Positions 10,434 through 21,064 of a stretch of DNA of 64,000 nucleotides are shown piece after piece. Within the stretch, counting starts at the first letter, position 1. Each line of letters starts with the position of its first letter. A program made the translations under genes and the position numbers. Source of the DNA: Pseudeuparius sepicola. Lineage: Eukaryota > Arthropoda > Insecta > Coleoptera > Anthribidae. The notes beneath the pieces were generated by a model that made no database searches, was not told the DNA's origin, and was given only the letters and a program-made list of their open reading frames with translations. The stretch is from NCBI GenBank assembly GCA_963920635.1, contig OY987306.1:10744001-10808000 (forward strand), read 5' to 3'.

Positions 10434-12959
10434 TTAAATACGGACCTGGATTTTTTTTGCAGATTTTGAAAGCACTTTTCATTGCAAATACCATGATGTA
10501 TGACACGAAATATTTTTAAAATGTTTTGAGACAATTATACTGATTATTCCTTTTTTTCCATTCATTTTTTTCTATTGCGGCCCTTTATTTAATAATAAGA
10601 AGTCTAATTATTAATCAGTATTGACAACAATTTATTTACAGTTTATTTTTACTTCGAAAACTTAATATTTTTAAATACGGCCCTGTCTGGTAAGTGTTTT
10701 CCTCTGTTGTTGTACAGCAAACAGTGTCGCATTGTGTTTTGGAGTAAATTCTTAGCTTTTTATAATTGTCAGAAGAAAGCTTTAAGCCAATGAAATCAAT
10801 AACTTTTGCTATTTATTAATTGCAACAATACATTCGTTCGGAGTCTACACTATTTCTGTGGCGCAAGATATAACATGCTGACATGTTAAATTTGTCCCCG
10901 TTTGAAAAAGCACCCTCCATTTCTAATGATACAAATTGTTAACTAAATGATACAGTGGGAGTTATGACAAATGACAAGGGGTTGGTTTCGTTGTTTCAAA
11001 GCCTTCTAGGTGGGTTTTTTTTTTATTTTTTATTATCGCATGTGACTGTTATTAGTCTTTGCCGTCCTTTTTTTGGTTCTCCAATAATCGAAAGATTAGT
11101 TGTAAGTTAAATTTTTGACAATACTGATTAATATTTAGACTTCTTATTATTAAATACAGGGCCGCATTAGAGAAAAATAAAAAAAAAAAAACGGAATTTT
11201 CAGAATAATTGTCTCAAAACAATTTAAAAATATTTCGTGTCATACATCATGGTATTTGCAATGAAAAGTGCTTTCAAAATCTGCAAAAAAAAAATCCAGG
11301 TCCGTATTTAAAAAAATAAAGTGGAAGATGGTTTCTCAAAAACGAAACGTTGTAGAACAAATCTAAAAAGGCCATCTTAAAGCCCATTAAAAAGTGCCAT
11401 AAGAAAGTGTTTTTCCTTTTTTTCTATCTGTGATAACAACTTCAGAAAAAAATAAAATCGAAAACGCAAAATTTTACTTTTTTCAAAATAACTCAAAAAC
11501 AAAAAAATAAGATATTAGAAATCTGTTTGTGCCATTTTATTGACCTCGAAATTGCGCAACTTTTTTCCCATTTAACCGTTGCTCTATCTCTCACCGTTTG
11601 CAATATCCCCATGCTGTTCATTCTTATCCGGGACACGGTGTATATAAAGGTGGAATAAAGTGGTTTCCGATAGCATTCATACACAACATGATAATGACAG
11701 ACCGCCCTCTTTCTCCGGAAGTAAATTTCCCCACTTGCTTCTTTCCTTTTACTGACAGCGTTATAAATTTTGGAAGGACTAAAGGAGTATTTATCGATTA
11801 AGATCTTAAGTTGGGCGAAAAAACGATCAGCTTGGACTCGGTTAAAACCTACACACCTCTGAAGACTCGTGGACTCGGCTGTTCTAAGTGATAACTCGGG
11901 ATGGCGTTTTGTAAAGGCATAGTAGAAGTCTTTTCCTGCCAATCTTATGGTTTTGTTAAATCTATGGTGAATCTTCAACTTTTCGGCTAAATCAAACGCT
12001 AATCTACAAAATTCTTTTCTGCTTAATGGCATAAATCTGCTGCCCAATTCCTTGACATGGTTCACAAGTTCTTCTTCATAAGCGATTGGAAACGTTGGTT
12101 GGAATGTTCCCAAATCAGGCGCTAATGTAGTTTCTTTACCGCTTCGAATTTTCTTTATTTTGTCTCCAAGAGAACTTTTTGGCACACCATACTTTTCAGC
12201 TGCAGCTCTCAATGTAAGGCTGCCAGCTAGAATTTCTTGAACGGCTGCTTTCATGTGAGCCTCGTCCCATTGGCCACGTACGTTTTTTGTAGTATACTTT
12301 GTCATGTTTAGGTAAGTAGGTAAACCTGAAAATTAAAAGTTTAAGTTATTTTATCTGTCCGATACTACCCGAAAACTGCTTGTCCGATATTACCCGAAAA
12401 GCATTCATAGACAAAACAACCAACGGTTTCAATTCTACCGATCGATAAATTAGAATTCATAATAAAGGCATCAATAAACACCTAGCAGTGAGATAATTTA
12501 AAAACAACTTACCCTTTCTAGACACTTGGACACTGAAATCTTTCACAGGGAAAGTGGTTATGGCGATATTTTTTAGAAGAATTTGGAGGTGACCGCACCC
12601 GTTGAGATTCGGCTTCCTACTGAACACGTGAACCTCCTGTGTCTATAAACATATAGTTGCAGTAAAAATAAGGGCGCTATCTAGCGGGGAACATTAGAAA
12701 ATACTGCCGTCCGATACTACCCGCTGTCCGGTCTTACCCGACTCTCCCCTAGCTCATGTTTTTAAAACACGGATAATTATCTACGAGAGTAATAGATATC
12801 TACCGGTGAAATTTTCGTAAATGCCAATTATTTCTTATTTTCCTGCCTAGATACAACTAAATTCGAATAAATAAAACCATAAAAGTTACTGATTTCAAGG
12901 TGGTTACGTTTAATCACGTAAAATTGTTAGGTATAACACTCTCCAACAGTCTAAATCAA

Positions 12960-13111
12960 AATCCTGGAAAACTGTGTAGGAACAAAATCTCTTTTGATGG
13001 CCTTAACCCACTTTTCCCTTAAAATGGGGTCTTTATGGAGGAAAAAGCGGAGACATTAGGACCGCCTTTGTAGTTTCCCTTGCAGTTGGGAATGGAACAC
13101 GTCCACGGCAT
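12960..13111 (-). pseudogene. THAP-domain relic
   Basis: From the ATG at 13111 the frame reads MPWTCSIPNCKGNYKGGPNV, with the C-x4-C start of a THAP zinc finger, then SAFSS. After a one-base shift near 13030 it reads ILREKWVKAIKRDFVPTQFS, the middle of the domain. The expected Cys-x-x-His that completes the finger is absent, since a stop follows RILI. THAP domains occur in P-element-like transposases and in host chromatin proteins. Too little is left to say which this was. Confidence 0.75.
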
Positions 13112-13424
13112 GATTTAAATTAGTCCGAAACTATAGACACAACCTAAAACCTATAAACTAAAATTGAACTTTAATCACTTTATTCTGAACCACTGCTTTT
13201 TTACCACCTTATTAATAAAACTCCACGTCCTATATTACTAAAAAACACAGTCCAACACACAACAAACGTTCTTTAAAACAGGAAAATCGCCAGACAGTAA
13301 ACGTAAACAACTTCAAAAAGCAACCTCCCGACCTCCCTGTGATGACGTAGTGACGTTTCGCGTCGCCAGCGGGCAGGAATTTATCATTGCGACGGTGCCG
13401 CACAGACTGCACCAAGTTTATTCT

Positions 13425-13550
13425 GTTCGTGTGCTAGCACGCCAGAAGTTGTCACCCCCTACCGCGTGTAATAAATCTGTTATAAGGTAATAAGTCCACC
13501 GGCGTATAATAAAACTAGGAATCCATGATGAGATATTTCCATAAGATTGT
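13425..13550. repeat. Dispersed repeat shared with 63385-63510
   Basis: Both copies share CAAGTTTATTCTGTTCGTG, then a diverged stretch, then GTATAATAAAACT, GAATCCATGATGA and TCCATAAGATT. They sit in the same orientation about 50 kb apart. No coding content is seen. The adjacent 13550-13730 stretch is GC-richer but unidentified. Confidence 0.7.
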
Positions 13551-14221
13551 TACGGGTAGCTATTTTCACGCGCAGCAGCCCTTTCCTAAGTGGGCTGTCT
13601 TACACAAAGGTATGTGGGAGTGAGCATGGTATCGAAGACTCGCGGCAGGGGTATAGCCATGCGCCATACCATTCGCTACACGGTTCACAGCGCGAAGCTG
13701 AGAGATGTGCTCCGCTCTATCCCACATAATTTTAATAGATGCATTTCAGATATATAGTAATTTTTGTCATAAAAATGATTATGCATTCTAACCATATTGC
13801 TCCAGTACATTATGCACATTTTTATAAAAAAAATATGTTTACGAGATGCTAGCTGAGGAGCTTTACGTCGTCGAGCTAATGGCATATCCTGCATATTTTA
13901 TCGGTGCATTACGTCTCATTTGCGCTAAACCTCATCTATTTTTGGCAGTAATAGGTTCAGAGAATAAATGGGGAAACCCACCATGAGCGCGTAAGGAAAA
14001 CATAATCCCTCATGTTTTACGTAAAAAATGTGGATTATAATTTGCCAAATTTTCTTCTTTCGTCAGGCACTTGTAATTTACAAAGGCATATTTTTTAATG
14101 GCTAAAGCACACTTCCAAGCTAAATATTTCTTGGAGGGTTCACTTACATAAAGTTTGTATTTCATTATTATTAATTTACATTTACATTTACATCTTAAAC
14201 TAAATAACCAATAGAGTTACG

Positions 14222-15003
14222 CCAGCCATACACGTAACGATATACTTGCACAAGTTTAGACTTGCACAAATATACAGTAACGTGTGTTGGAAGATTTTTG
14301 CGCAAATTCTAGACTTGTACAAGTCTTCAGAAAGTTTCAATTTTCGATTCCAGACTTGGGCAAGTTTACGTTTGCACAAGTTTACTTGAACGTGTGTGGC
14401 ACCATTGCGCAGATGAACTCATTGACGTTCGTATGCACGTCTATTTGTTTTTTTTTGCGCCAAAATGAGTGACGAGACATGTGGAGTGCGAGAAAATTTG
14501 GAAGATTTTATAAATATCTAGAAATGAACTATGCCTCTGGCAAGTAAAGAACAAAGATTACCACAATAGAGATAAAAAACAACCGCTTATAACAAATTAG
14601 TTGAAGTGTATTATAAAAAAATAGATCCAAGTGGTGATATGGCTCTTCACATAACAGTATCTTGCTTTATAATAAATGGCGTAATCATCGACAGAACCTT
14701 CAAATAAGTGTCTTCGTCCATACGCAGATAGTTGTTATGCCAGTCTTTGGGTGCAAATTTCAGTTCAGTCAATAAATTGATGTGTGAATAATGTTCTCTT
14801 TTCATTAACGAGTCTTTACACCATATAGTTCGGTGTCTTTTCAGATTTTTTGTAACACAAAACACAACTGCCTGCTCCACTGACTTTCTCATCAAAAATG
14901 ATGTTGTTCAAGTATACTTGTGCCATCTGTGCTCTCTACCGAATGATGTGTGTTTTCGCAAGTCTAATCTTGCGCAAGTATATCGTTACGTGTATGGCCG
15001 CCA
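14222..15003. mobile_element. PIF/Harbinger-type non-autonomous element
   Basis: The left end reads GCCAGCCATACACGTAACGA and the right end, on the other strand, GGCGGCCATACACGTAACGA. Matching sequence follows for about 50 bases, ATATACTTGC-CAAG-TTAGACTTG. The left half contains several copies of an ACTTG-ACAAGT palindrome. A 3-bp target duplication could not be fixed. The interior holds a fragment of a Harbinger gene. Confidence 0.75.
14647..14895 (-). pseudogene. HARBI1-like transposase N-terminal fragment
   Basis: The frame includes SLMKREHYSHINLLTELKF, then DWHNNYLRMDEDTYLKVLSM and ITPFIIKQDTVM. This matches the region before the catalytic domain in PIF/Harbinger nucleases: a conserved S-(L)-R-(E)-(Y)-(H)-NLL-EL block, then F-x2-RM-x3-(T)-F/Y-x3-L. 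The DDE catalytic part is absent, so it is a relic within a deletion derivative. Confidence 0.75.
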
Positions 15004-15110
15004 TAAGAAGTCAGAATGTCTGATAGTATAAACCGAAAAGATTCTAATACCATGTCGAGAATTTAATCTAGTAGCCAAAAAATCTTGAAAATAAACCAAC
15101 TTTAACTTAC

Positions 15111-15298
15111 CTTCATTGCTTCAACTCGTTCTCTCACAGCCTGAATGAAGTCATCGTGACCAGCTATGAGGCTGGTCACAACGGAGAATTGATGCCACTT
15201 GTATCTCTCCAATATACTCAGCATTGCGGCAGTTTGATGTTCCAACGAGGGAGCTAACTGAAGTTGGAGGGAAGACTGAGACGCTCTGCGTTCGAGAC
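15111..15298 (-). CDS. Nmdar2: NMDA receptor subunit 2, N-terminal-domain exon (downstream of the exon at 26.9 kb)
   Basis: The 188-bp exon lies between an acceptor (TTTCTGTAG) and a strong donor (ATGAAG|GTAAGT). It encodes [20 protein letters not shown], then [38 protein letters not shown] and EAMK. This is the signature region of the periplasmic-binding-protein-like amino-terminal domain of insect GluN2-type receptors; the human counterpart has FQFGPSIEQQASVML and YDW-x-FS-VT-(F)PGY. The first two bases complete a Gly codon begun by the preceding exon, so the splice phases agree. The receptor is a glutamate-gated cation channel subunit at synapses, assembling with Nmdar1. Later exons (ligand core, channel) were not found in the window and would lie to the left. 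Confidence 0.92.
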
Positions 15299-15322
15299 CT
15301 ACAGAAAGTTAAAAATAGTATA

Positions 15323-16328
15323 CAGGGTGATTTAGTTCCGGTGTTCAACATGGGGATCTCGGAAACCGAAAAAGATACAAAGTCGGTCAAATGGAGGCAA
15401 AGTTGCGCCTTTGGGCACCTCACAATATTCCGTTAAGAACGTTGAAATATTTTGATGGGTTGCTAAGATGTTTAACAAAAACCGAATTTTTGAAAATTAG
15501 ATTTTATTTTTTTCTGGTGCCATTTGCGATAATATTGAAAAATAAATTATACCTTTCCATTGCAACTTTTTCTGGACTTCGTCATGGTATTTTTAGATTT
15601 TCGGGGCGACGTTTCGTGTTTGAGATAGAGGGATCATCTTCATTTTTTTAAATACGGACCAGAGGCCTCGGCATCTAAATTCCACATGAGTCATAAAAAA
15701 ATGAACTTCAGTGCCTGAATAACTATTTCCTAAAGTAGATATAAAAAATAATTTCAAGATGTGACAAACATTTAGTTTAATTAATCCAGTAGGTATTGAA
15801 ATAAGGATCACCTGTTATAATTGGAATAGCTTTGAAAAAAAAAGAGAGAAAATTCATCGTTCAGGACCGTATTAATTTGTTTCGTAGTAAATGTGCATTT
15901 TAGCGACCAAAACGAGAAAAAATATGTATGTGTCATACATCGTTGTACTCAAGACAACGATTCATTTCGAAAAATGGAATAAAAATGCAGGTCCGTATTT
16001 AAAAAAAATAAGATGATCCCTCTATCTCAAACACGAAACGTCGTCCCGAAAATCTAAAAATACCACGACGAAATCCAGAAAAAGTTGCAAAGGAAAGGTA
16101 TAATTTATTTTTCAACATTATAGCAAATTGCGCCAGAAAAAAAATTATATCTAATTTTCAAAAATTCGGTTTTTCTTAAATATCTCAGCAACCCATGAAA
16201 ATATTTTAACTTTCTCAACGGCATATCGTTAGGCGCCCAAAGACGCAAGTTTGCCTCCATTTGACCGACTTCGTATCTGGTACGGATTCCGAGATCCCCA
16301 TGTTGAGCACCGGAACTGAATCACCCTG
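15323..16328. mobile_element. Long-TIR CAGGGTG element close to the Nmdar2 splice acceptor
   Basis: TA flanks both ends: TA-CAGGGTGATTTAGTTCCGG at the left and CCGGAACTGAATCACCCTG-TA at the right. The arms of about 330 bases match in inverse, including TCGGTCAAATGGAGGCAAA and CTCAAACACGAAACGTCG. The interior (15660-16000) includes half of the hairpin seen at 3.1 kb and no gene. The left end lies 24 bases upstream of the AG acceptor of the Nmdar2 exon. Confidence 0.85.
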
Positions 16329-17299
16329 TATAAAAACGAAATGCTATTAATATGTATCTAATAACCGCCATACATAGACATAGACTGTATGTACCTATAT
16401 GGTCTAGGTCGTATCCATAAGGCCTAAATGGCGCAGACCGTAAGTAAATGACATGATATTTAATATACGGACTATGGCTATTCAGAATGTGGGTTAGTCA
16501 AAAACAAATGCCACCCGTAGCACAGAGGTATTCTACTCCAAAAATAAAGTGACCCTTATTTTTCTTTTTGTTCAAAGCTCTATATTAAGGGCCCCACGAG
16601 CCCTTAAAAGGGGCCCTAAAATTTCGTTTATTCGCTATATCTTTTAAACGGCTTGATCGATTTTAATGATCTTTTGAACACGTTCATAGATAATTATGTC
16701 ACATAATTAGGTTATAGTGCAATATCCGCAACCGCCAGAGGGCGCCACTTGTGTCAACCAGTTTCATTTATTATGCTCAGAACTTTTTTGCCGACAGTTA
16801 ACTTGTAAATTAATTAGAACCAGTTTGTTAAAAATTCCATTCTCTGCAAAAAATTATTCTACTGTTTTTTTTTTTCAGAAACTTTACCGTTTTGGAGATA
16901 ACGCCCAAAATTCAGCCATCATGACCGTACCACGAACCCACTCATATTAAACATTAGTGACATAATGATCTAGTTACTTTTGGAAACAAACAATGAAACA
17001 ATCACATTTACCTTTTGACCATGTTTTCTAAAATTTAAATACAGTTTTGTTAACAACGCGCGTTTTGTTAACAACGATATATTTTGCAGAATTTTGAGAC
17101 AAATTTCCATCAGTAGTTTAACAAATCTGTAATTACGTATTGCCCCTGTTTTTTTTTCAATTAAATGATGATATACGGCTGGAATAAATGAATTGGATTA
17201 AAAATTATATAAGAAAGGATAACTGAATATGAGGATTTGTAGCTGTATATGCACGAACACCGTGCCGTTATAGATATAGATAATTTTTGTGAACAAAAA
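16329..17299. other. Unassigned intronic sequence
   Basis: I see no coding region or structured repeat. It is AT-rich with short homopolymer tracts, and lies inside the large Nmdar2 intron. Confidence 0.5.
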
Positions 17300-17565
17300 A
17301 TGTAGAACAGTATGAAACCCATTGGAAAAGGAAGAAAATATAGCAAAAATAACAGAAGAAATTATTTATTAGGGGTGGACAACGTGATAAACCGTTTTCC
17401 TCCCCTAAAAGCTCACCCCCTTCCACCCCCGTACCTCAAATCGCCCTTAAATTATTTTTCTGTTATTTTTGCTATATTTTCTTCCTTTTCCAATTATTTT
17501 TTCTGTTACTTTTGCTATATTTTCTTCCTTTTCCAATGGGTTTCATACTGTTCTAAATTGTTTTC
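17300..17565. repeat. Palindrome with duplicated right arm
   Basis: AACAGTATGAAACCCATTGG plus AAAAGGAAGAAAATATAGC at the left is matched in inverse at about 17500-17560. A second, nearby copy of TTTTGCTATATTTTCTTCC lies at 17465-17490, so the right arm was locally duplicated. The central part is C-rich. Confidence 0.75.
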
Positions 17566-17732
17566 ACTTTTTGCCATTTTCAAAAGCTTAGGCCCTGGCC
17601 TAAAAGAGTAATAATTTTGTCATGTTTTTGGTGATTTAAAAAAATCTTCAAAAATAAACTTCATAGGCGTGCTTGTGGGGTCGAAACCTACCGCCAGTTA
17701 AAATTTATGTAATAATCAAAGTTATACCCTGT

Positions 17733-19758
17733 ATATAAGTGGCTCGCTCAAAATATCTTGGCTATTTTTTAACAGAAAAAATCGATGGCAGGTGCGATCG
17801 ATAGCCCTTCCAGGCGGCCGTCTTTTTTCATGATGAAACTTGTCCATGACCATCTACGAAAACTATGGCCAAAAATCGAAAAAAAATCGAAATTGATGTA
17901 ATTTTTTTATTTTTCGAAACGTGGCAAAAAGTTTAACATAAAAATTGTTTGCAATACCGACATAATTTACGTATGACATTAGTTTTGCTGTATCGATTAC
18001 CGTAAAGTTTCGACTCTCTCGGGCCCGAAAAATAAATTATCTGTAAAAATATTTAATTATGTATGTTTTGTAAAGCAAAATGTCGCATTCAATTTGAAGT
18101 GCCACACTTGCTGGTTTGTTGCGTATACTTAAAAAATTAAGAAAAAATATTGGTAATATTTGTGGTTGACATAAGATCTTGTTACCCATGAAAATAAATA
18201 TGCAATGATGGCGTTATGACGTTAGTAATGACATCCCTATTGGGATTTTGCAAATGGGGTTATCTAATGAGGTGAGCTTACTCAACACCTCCACAAAATA
18301 ATTACAATACTTGAAGTATGCAGCAGTTGAAATGCAGATGCTGAAAAAGTTAAATGTTCAACAATAGTTAGTTAGAAAAGTCAGTGTAAATATAGATGTT
18401 TACTGAGCATTTATTGTATTCTAATAGTAGGTACGACATTTTATTATGTAATTTTTAGGATCCATTACTTACCTGTTAAGTGTTACGTTATAGTATATTA
18501 CATAGCGAGAGTTGTAAACAGCTTATTACGTATGAGTGGAAAAGTTGCGCACGAGCCGCGTAGCGGCGAGTGCTGTAATTCCACGAGTATGTAATAAGAT
18601 TACAACTCGAGTTTTGTATTATAATTTTTCTTCGACGAAAGAAAAACTATTATAATAGATAAACTATACTTCTGATTATCTGACAGGCAACAATTAGTAT
18701 GTTAGTTAGTTGCTATCGTGACGCGGATGCCGCGCTAACAAGGCACCCGTGATAATTGCGTTTTAATTAAGAACAGATACGTATTTTTTTTATTACGTGT
18801 CAGTCATTACATGTCAGTCATTACGTGTCAGTGTCCGTAACAATGAACTTACTTATAACCTAAACCGTCACTTAATAGGTATGTTACTAGCATAGGAGTA
18901 GAAAAAATTGAAAAATATTAAGTATGTTTAATTTATTTTAAAATAAATTAAAATAGCATTTATAGCACGCCTTTCTTGTTATGGGGCAGTATTTTACTCA
19001 CATACCCAACAACATACATTTTCACAAACATTTTACAGTAAGTAACGTCGGTTATTCGTCCCCCTCCCATAAATACGAATAATGAATAACGCTGGTTAAA
19101 ACATTCATGGTATGCATTACTGAAATCGAAAACGGCGTTCTTGGAAAACTGGTCTTAACTCCGGTAACCTAGCTTTATGACGGTCAAATGCACTCGTGTA
19201 CCTACGAGATTCGCATTTTTTTTACTATCAATTTGAAAAAACCATTCTAGATAGAAAACCGCTTTAATTTAGCGTCATAACCGATTATTTATTTTCAATC
19301 ACAAATATTACAAATAATTATTCTTAATTTCTTGTATTAAATAGGTAGGTACAGAACAAACTGGCAAGTGTGACATATCAAATCAAATGGGATATTTTGC
19401 TTTATAAATATAATAAAAAAAAATTCCAGATAATTTAATTTTGATCCCAAGAGAGCCCAAAGTTGGTCATATCTAATATTTCAAAATTATTACAATCGTT
19501 GTATTCTCTACAGCTGTTGCAAACAATTTTCATATTAAACTTTTTTCTGTGCCTCTAGAAATAAAAAGTTACAGAGGCTTAAAAATTTTGAATTTTTTTG
19601 ATTTTTGGCCATAGTTTTCCTAGGTGGCCATGGACAGAAACTTTCATCACGAAAAAAGAAGGCCGCTCGTAAGAGCTATCGATCGCACCCGCCACCGATT
19701 TTTTCTGACAAAAAATAGCCGAGATATCTTGAGTGAGCCACTTATATTAGCTACCCTG
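17733..19758. mobile_element. Long-TIR element with no recognisable gene
   Basis: The right end, on the other strand, reads TA-CAGGGTAGCTAATATAAG. Inverted arms of about 170 bases share TATAAGTGGCTC, then GGCTATTTTTT, TGCGATCGATAGC and AAAACTATGGCCAAAAATC. The left terminus is replaced by ACCCTGTATATAAG, possibly through recombination with another element of the group. The interior carries the capped hairpin at 18505-18612 and otherwise AT-rich sequence without an open reading frame. Confidence 0.75.
18505..18612. repeat. Capped hairpin
   Basis: GAGAGTTGTAA and CTTATTACGTATGAGTGGAA at the left pair with TTCCACGAGTATGTAATAAG and TTACAACTCG at the right. The loop end is GC-rich and itself palindromic, GCACGAGCCGC-GTA-GCGGCGAGTGC. 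Confidence 0.85.
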
Positions 19759-20089
19759 TATAAGAAACCGTATCCTAAATTATTTTTGTTAGCATTAAAA
19801 TAATCCAAGCCAAATATTCTCATATTGAAATGTTTCGTCGAAATCAGTATGTTCACAATATGTTGTGCTGATTGTGCGGGGTTTTCCGGTCTGAATTCAA
19901 AGATATTAGCATTTACGAATGTATTTCTGTACATGCAGACCAGCTGCCGAATATGAAAACTGTGATAAAATCTCAAATATAAATAATTAACAAAACTGGA
20001 ATAGTTTTCTCTCCATTTAGCCCGTTTGTTTGAATGTCCGTCGAATTCAGCTCAATTATCGTATGTAATATCACCAGTGCAGGAAATTT

Positions 20090-20400
20090 TATTGAAAATT
20101 CCATACCTACCTTTTTTGACCAATCAGTGGCTCGTTTTTTGCTTCGTTGTCATGGCAATTAAAAAAATTTCCGGAAATATTCTCACTTGCTCTAGGCAGC
20201 AGGAGGTGATTACAGCGGAGATTTTTTGACAGATGTCATTATTATAATGTTACATTCAAACATATACCTACTCAACAAAAATGTTGATAAAAAATTCGTT
20301 TAATTTATGTGTAGGTATGGAATTTTCCTACCTAATCCCTTACATGCTACGCGACTCGCGATAATTTTCAAAAAATTTGTGTACTCGAAAAATTTCCGGC
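20090..20400. mobile_element. Short relative of the segment flanking the 58-kb recombinase gene
   Basis: Positions about 20128-20232 match 58125-58227 (TTGCTTCGTTGTCATGGCAA, then CACTTGCTCTAGGCAG). The sequence then passes directly to a stretch matching 59428-59690 (ATGTCATTATTATAATG, then CCGGCAATAATTCAAGCACT). The 1.2 kb with the tyrosine-recombinase fragment is absent here. AATTCCATACCTAC at the left recurs in inverse near 20311. Confidence 0.75.
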
Positions 20401-20448
20401 AATAATTCAAGCACTAGGGCGATTACTAGTGATAATTTTTTCGAAAGC

Positions 20449-20590
20449 GCTATTTTGCCTAGAATAAGATCACGAGTATAAATTGGGCTTTTATTTTCTG
20501 ATACAATCCCGACAGTGAAGCTCGAGGGATTTTATCTCTGAAAATAAAAGCCCAGTTTGTACGAGTGGTTTTGCTAATGGGCAAAATAGC
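20449..20590. repeat. Capped hairpin
   Basis: GCTATTTTGCC and ATTGGGCTTTTATTTTC at the left pair with GAAAATAAAAGCCCAGT and GGGCAAAATAGC at the right. The loop carries CCCGACAGTGAAGCTCGAGGG. Confidence 0.8.
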
Positions 20591-21064
20591 ACTTGAGAAT
20601 AAAATTATTTAGAAAAATTCCCGGCACGAGTGGTATTTGTCGAGATTATTTCACGAATAGGATTTAATAATTTCTGTATTAATTTTTTCTATGTTTACAT
20701 TTCCAAAACTACTCATTTTGAAAGAGTTTATTGACAGATTCGACTGTAGCGTTCGAGTAAACAAACATGACGCTTGGATATCCAAGGCAAGCGATTATAC
20801 CTACACCCTGTCGGCGTTGGTTTATTTTCTGAATGTGTGTCATAAATTTAAACGGAGACGGAGGTCTAATAACAACAATTTAGCAAGGTAAAAGTTATAT
20901 AAATTCATTGATACGCCCGCAACATAATTTATAAGCTGCATAATTTAGAACAGTGTAAAACACACCAATTTTAAGAAGTACGTGTTTATATCGAACGAAG
21001 TGATAATTGCACAAGTGGTATTACCGCTTTGCTTTTGCACAAGTGCAATTATCGCTAGCAGAGG

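Larger units (their letters stand above)
7735..11640. mobile_element. Long-TIR mariner-like element inside the pogo gene
   Basis: The left end is TA-CACACTGTGTCCCGGATA and the right end, on the other strand, TA-CACCGTGTCCCGGATA. The inverted repeats run inward about 500 bases: left 7735-8067 continuing at 10434-10615, right 11640 back to about 11130. Both arms carry AACAGCATGGGGATATTGC followed by AGAGCAACGGTTAAATGGG. The centre (10640-11110) has no transposase gene. The left arm is interrupted by a piggyBac element. Confidence 0.85.
6522..12305 (-). pseudogene. pogo/CENP-B-like transposase with C-terminal PHD finger, disrupted
   Basis: The gene starts at the ATG at 12305 and would end at 6522. 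The N-terminal part (12305-11643) has a Psq-type helix-turn-helix (ILAGSLTLRAAAEKYGVPKS) and a CENP-B-like second DNA-binding region (FYYAFTKRHPELSLRTAES). The reading frame shifts near 11775: after SPSKIYN the VDETG block with the first catalytic Asp is missing, and the next family-like stretch (KKQVGKFTSGERG) is in another frame. After the insertion, the frame resumes at 7732 with FPRKKMADRLKIGAPH and LLIIDGH (second Asp). It shifts again by a few bases near 7553, then continues as VHMLSLPPHCTHKLQPLD (third Asp). The C-terminus has a basic Lys/Thr-rich linker and a PHD-like zinc finger, CIICGESFEEDWIQCCQC then HLDC and CDNC. It is non-functional in this copy. Confidence 0.88.
6297..12749 (-). 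mobile_element. pogo-type DNA transposon, interrupted
   Basis: The ends are GGGGAGAGTCG (left) and CGACTCTCCCC (right), each flanked by TA, as expected for pogo-type elements. The motif GGGTA-TATCGGAC recurs at both ends and just inside (6498-6515, 12359-12374, 12385-12400, 12709-12726), immediately outside the coding region on each side. These look like subterminal transposase-binding repeats. The interior is a minus-strand transposase gene split by a 3.9 kb insertion at 7735-11640. Without that insertion the element would be about 2.5 kb. Confidence 0.85.

Noticed and set aside
13560..13730. GC-richer stretch as a small nuclear RNA or host exon
   Set aside because: It does not match any snRNA I know, both strands translate to unrecognised peptides with stops, and pairing between its ends is short.
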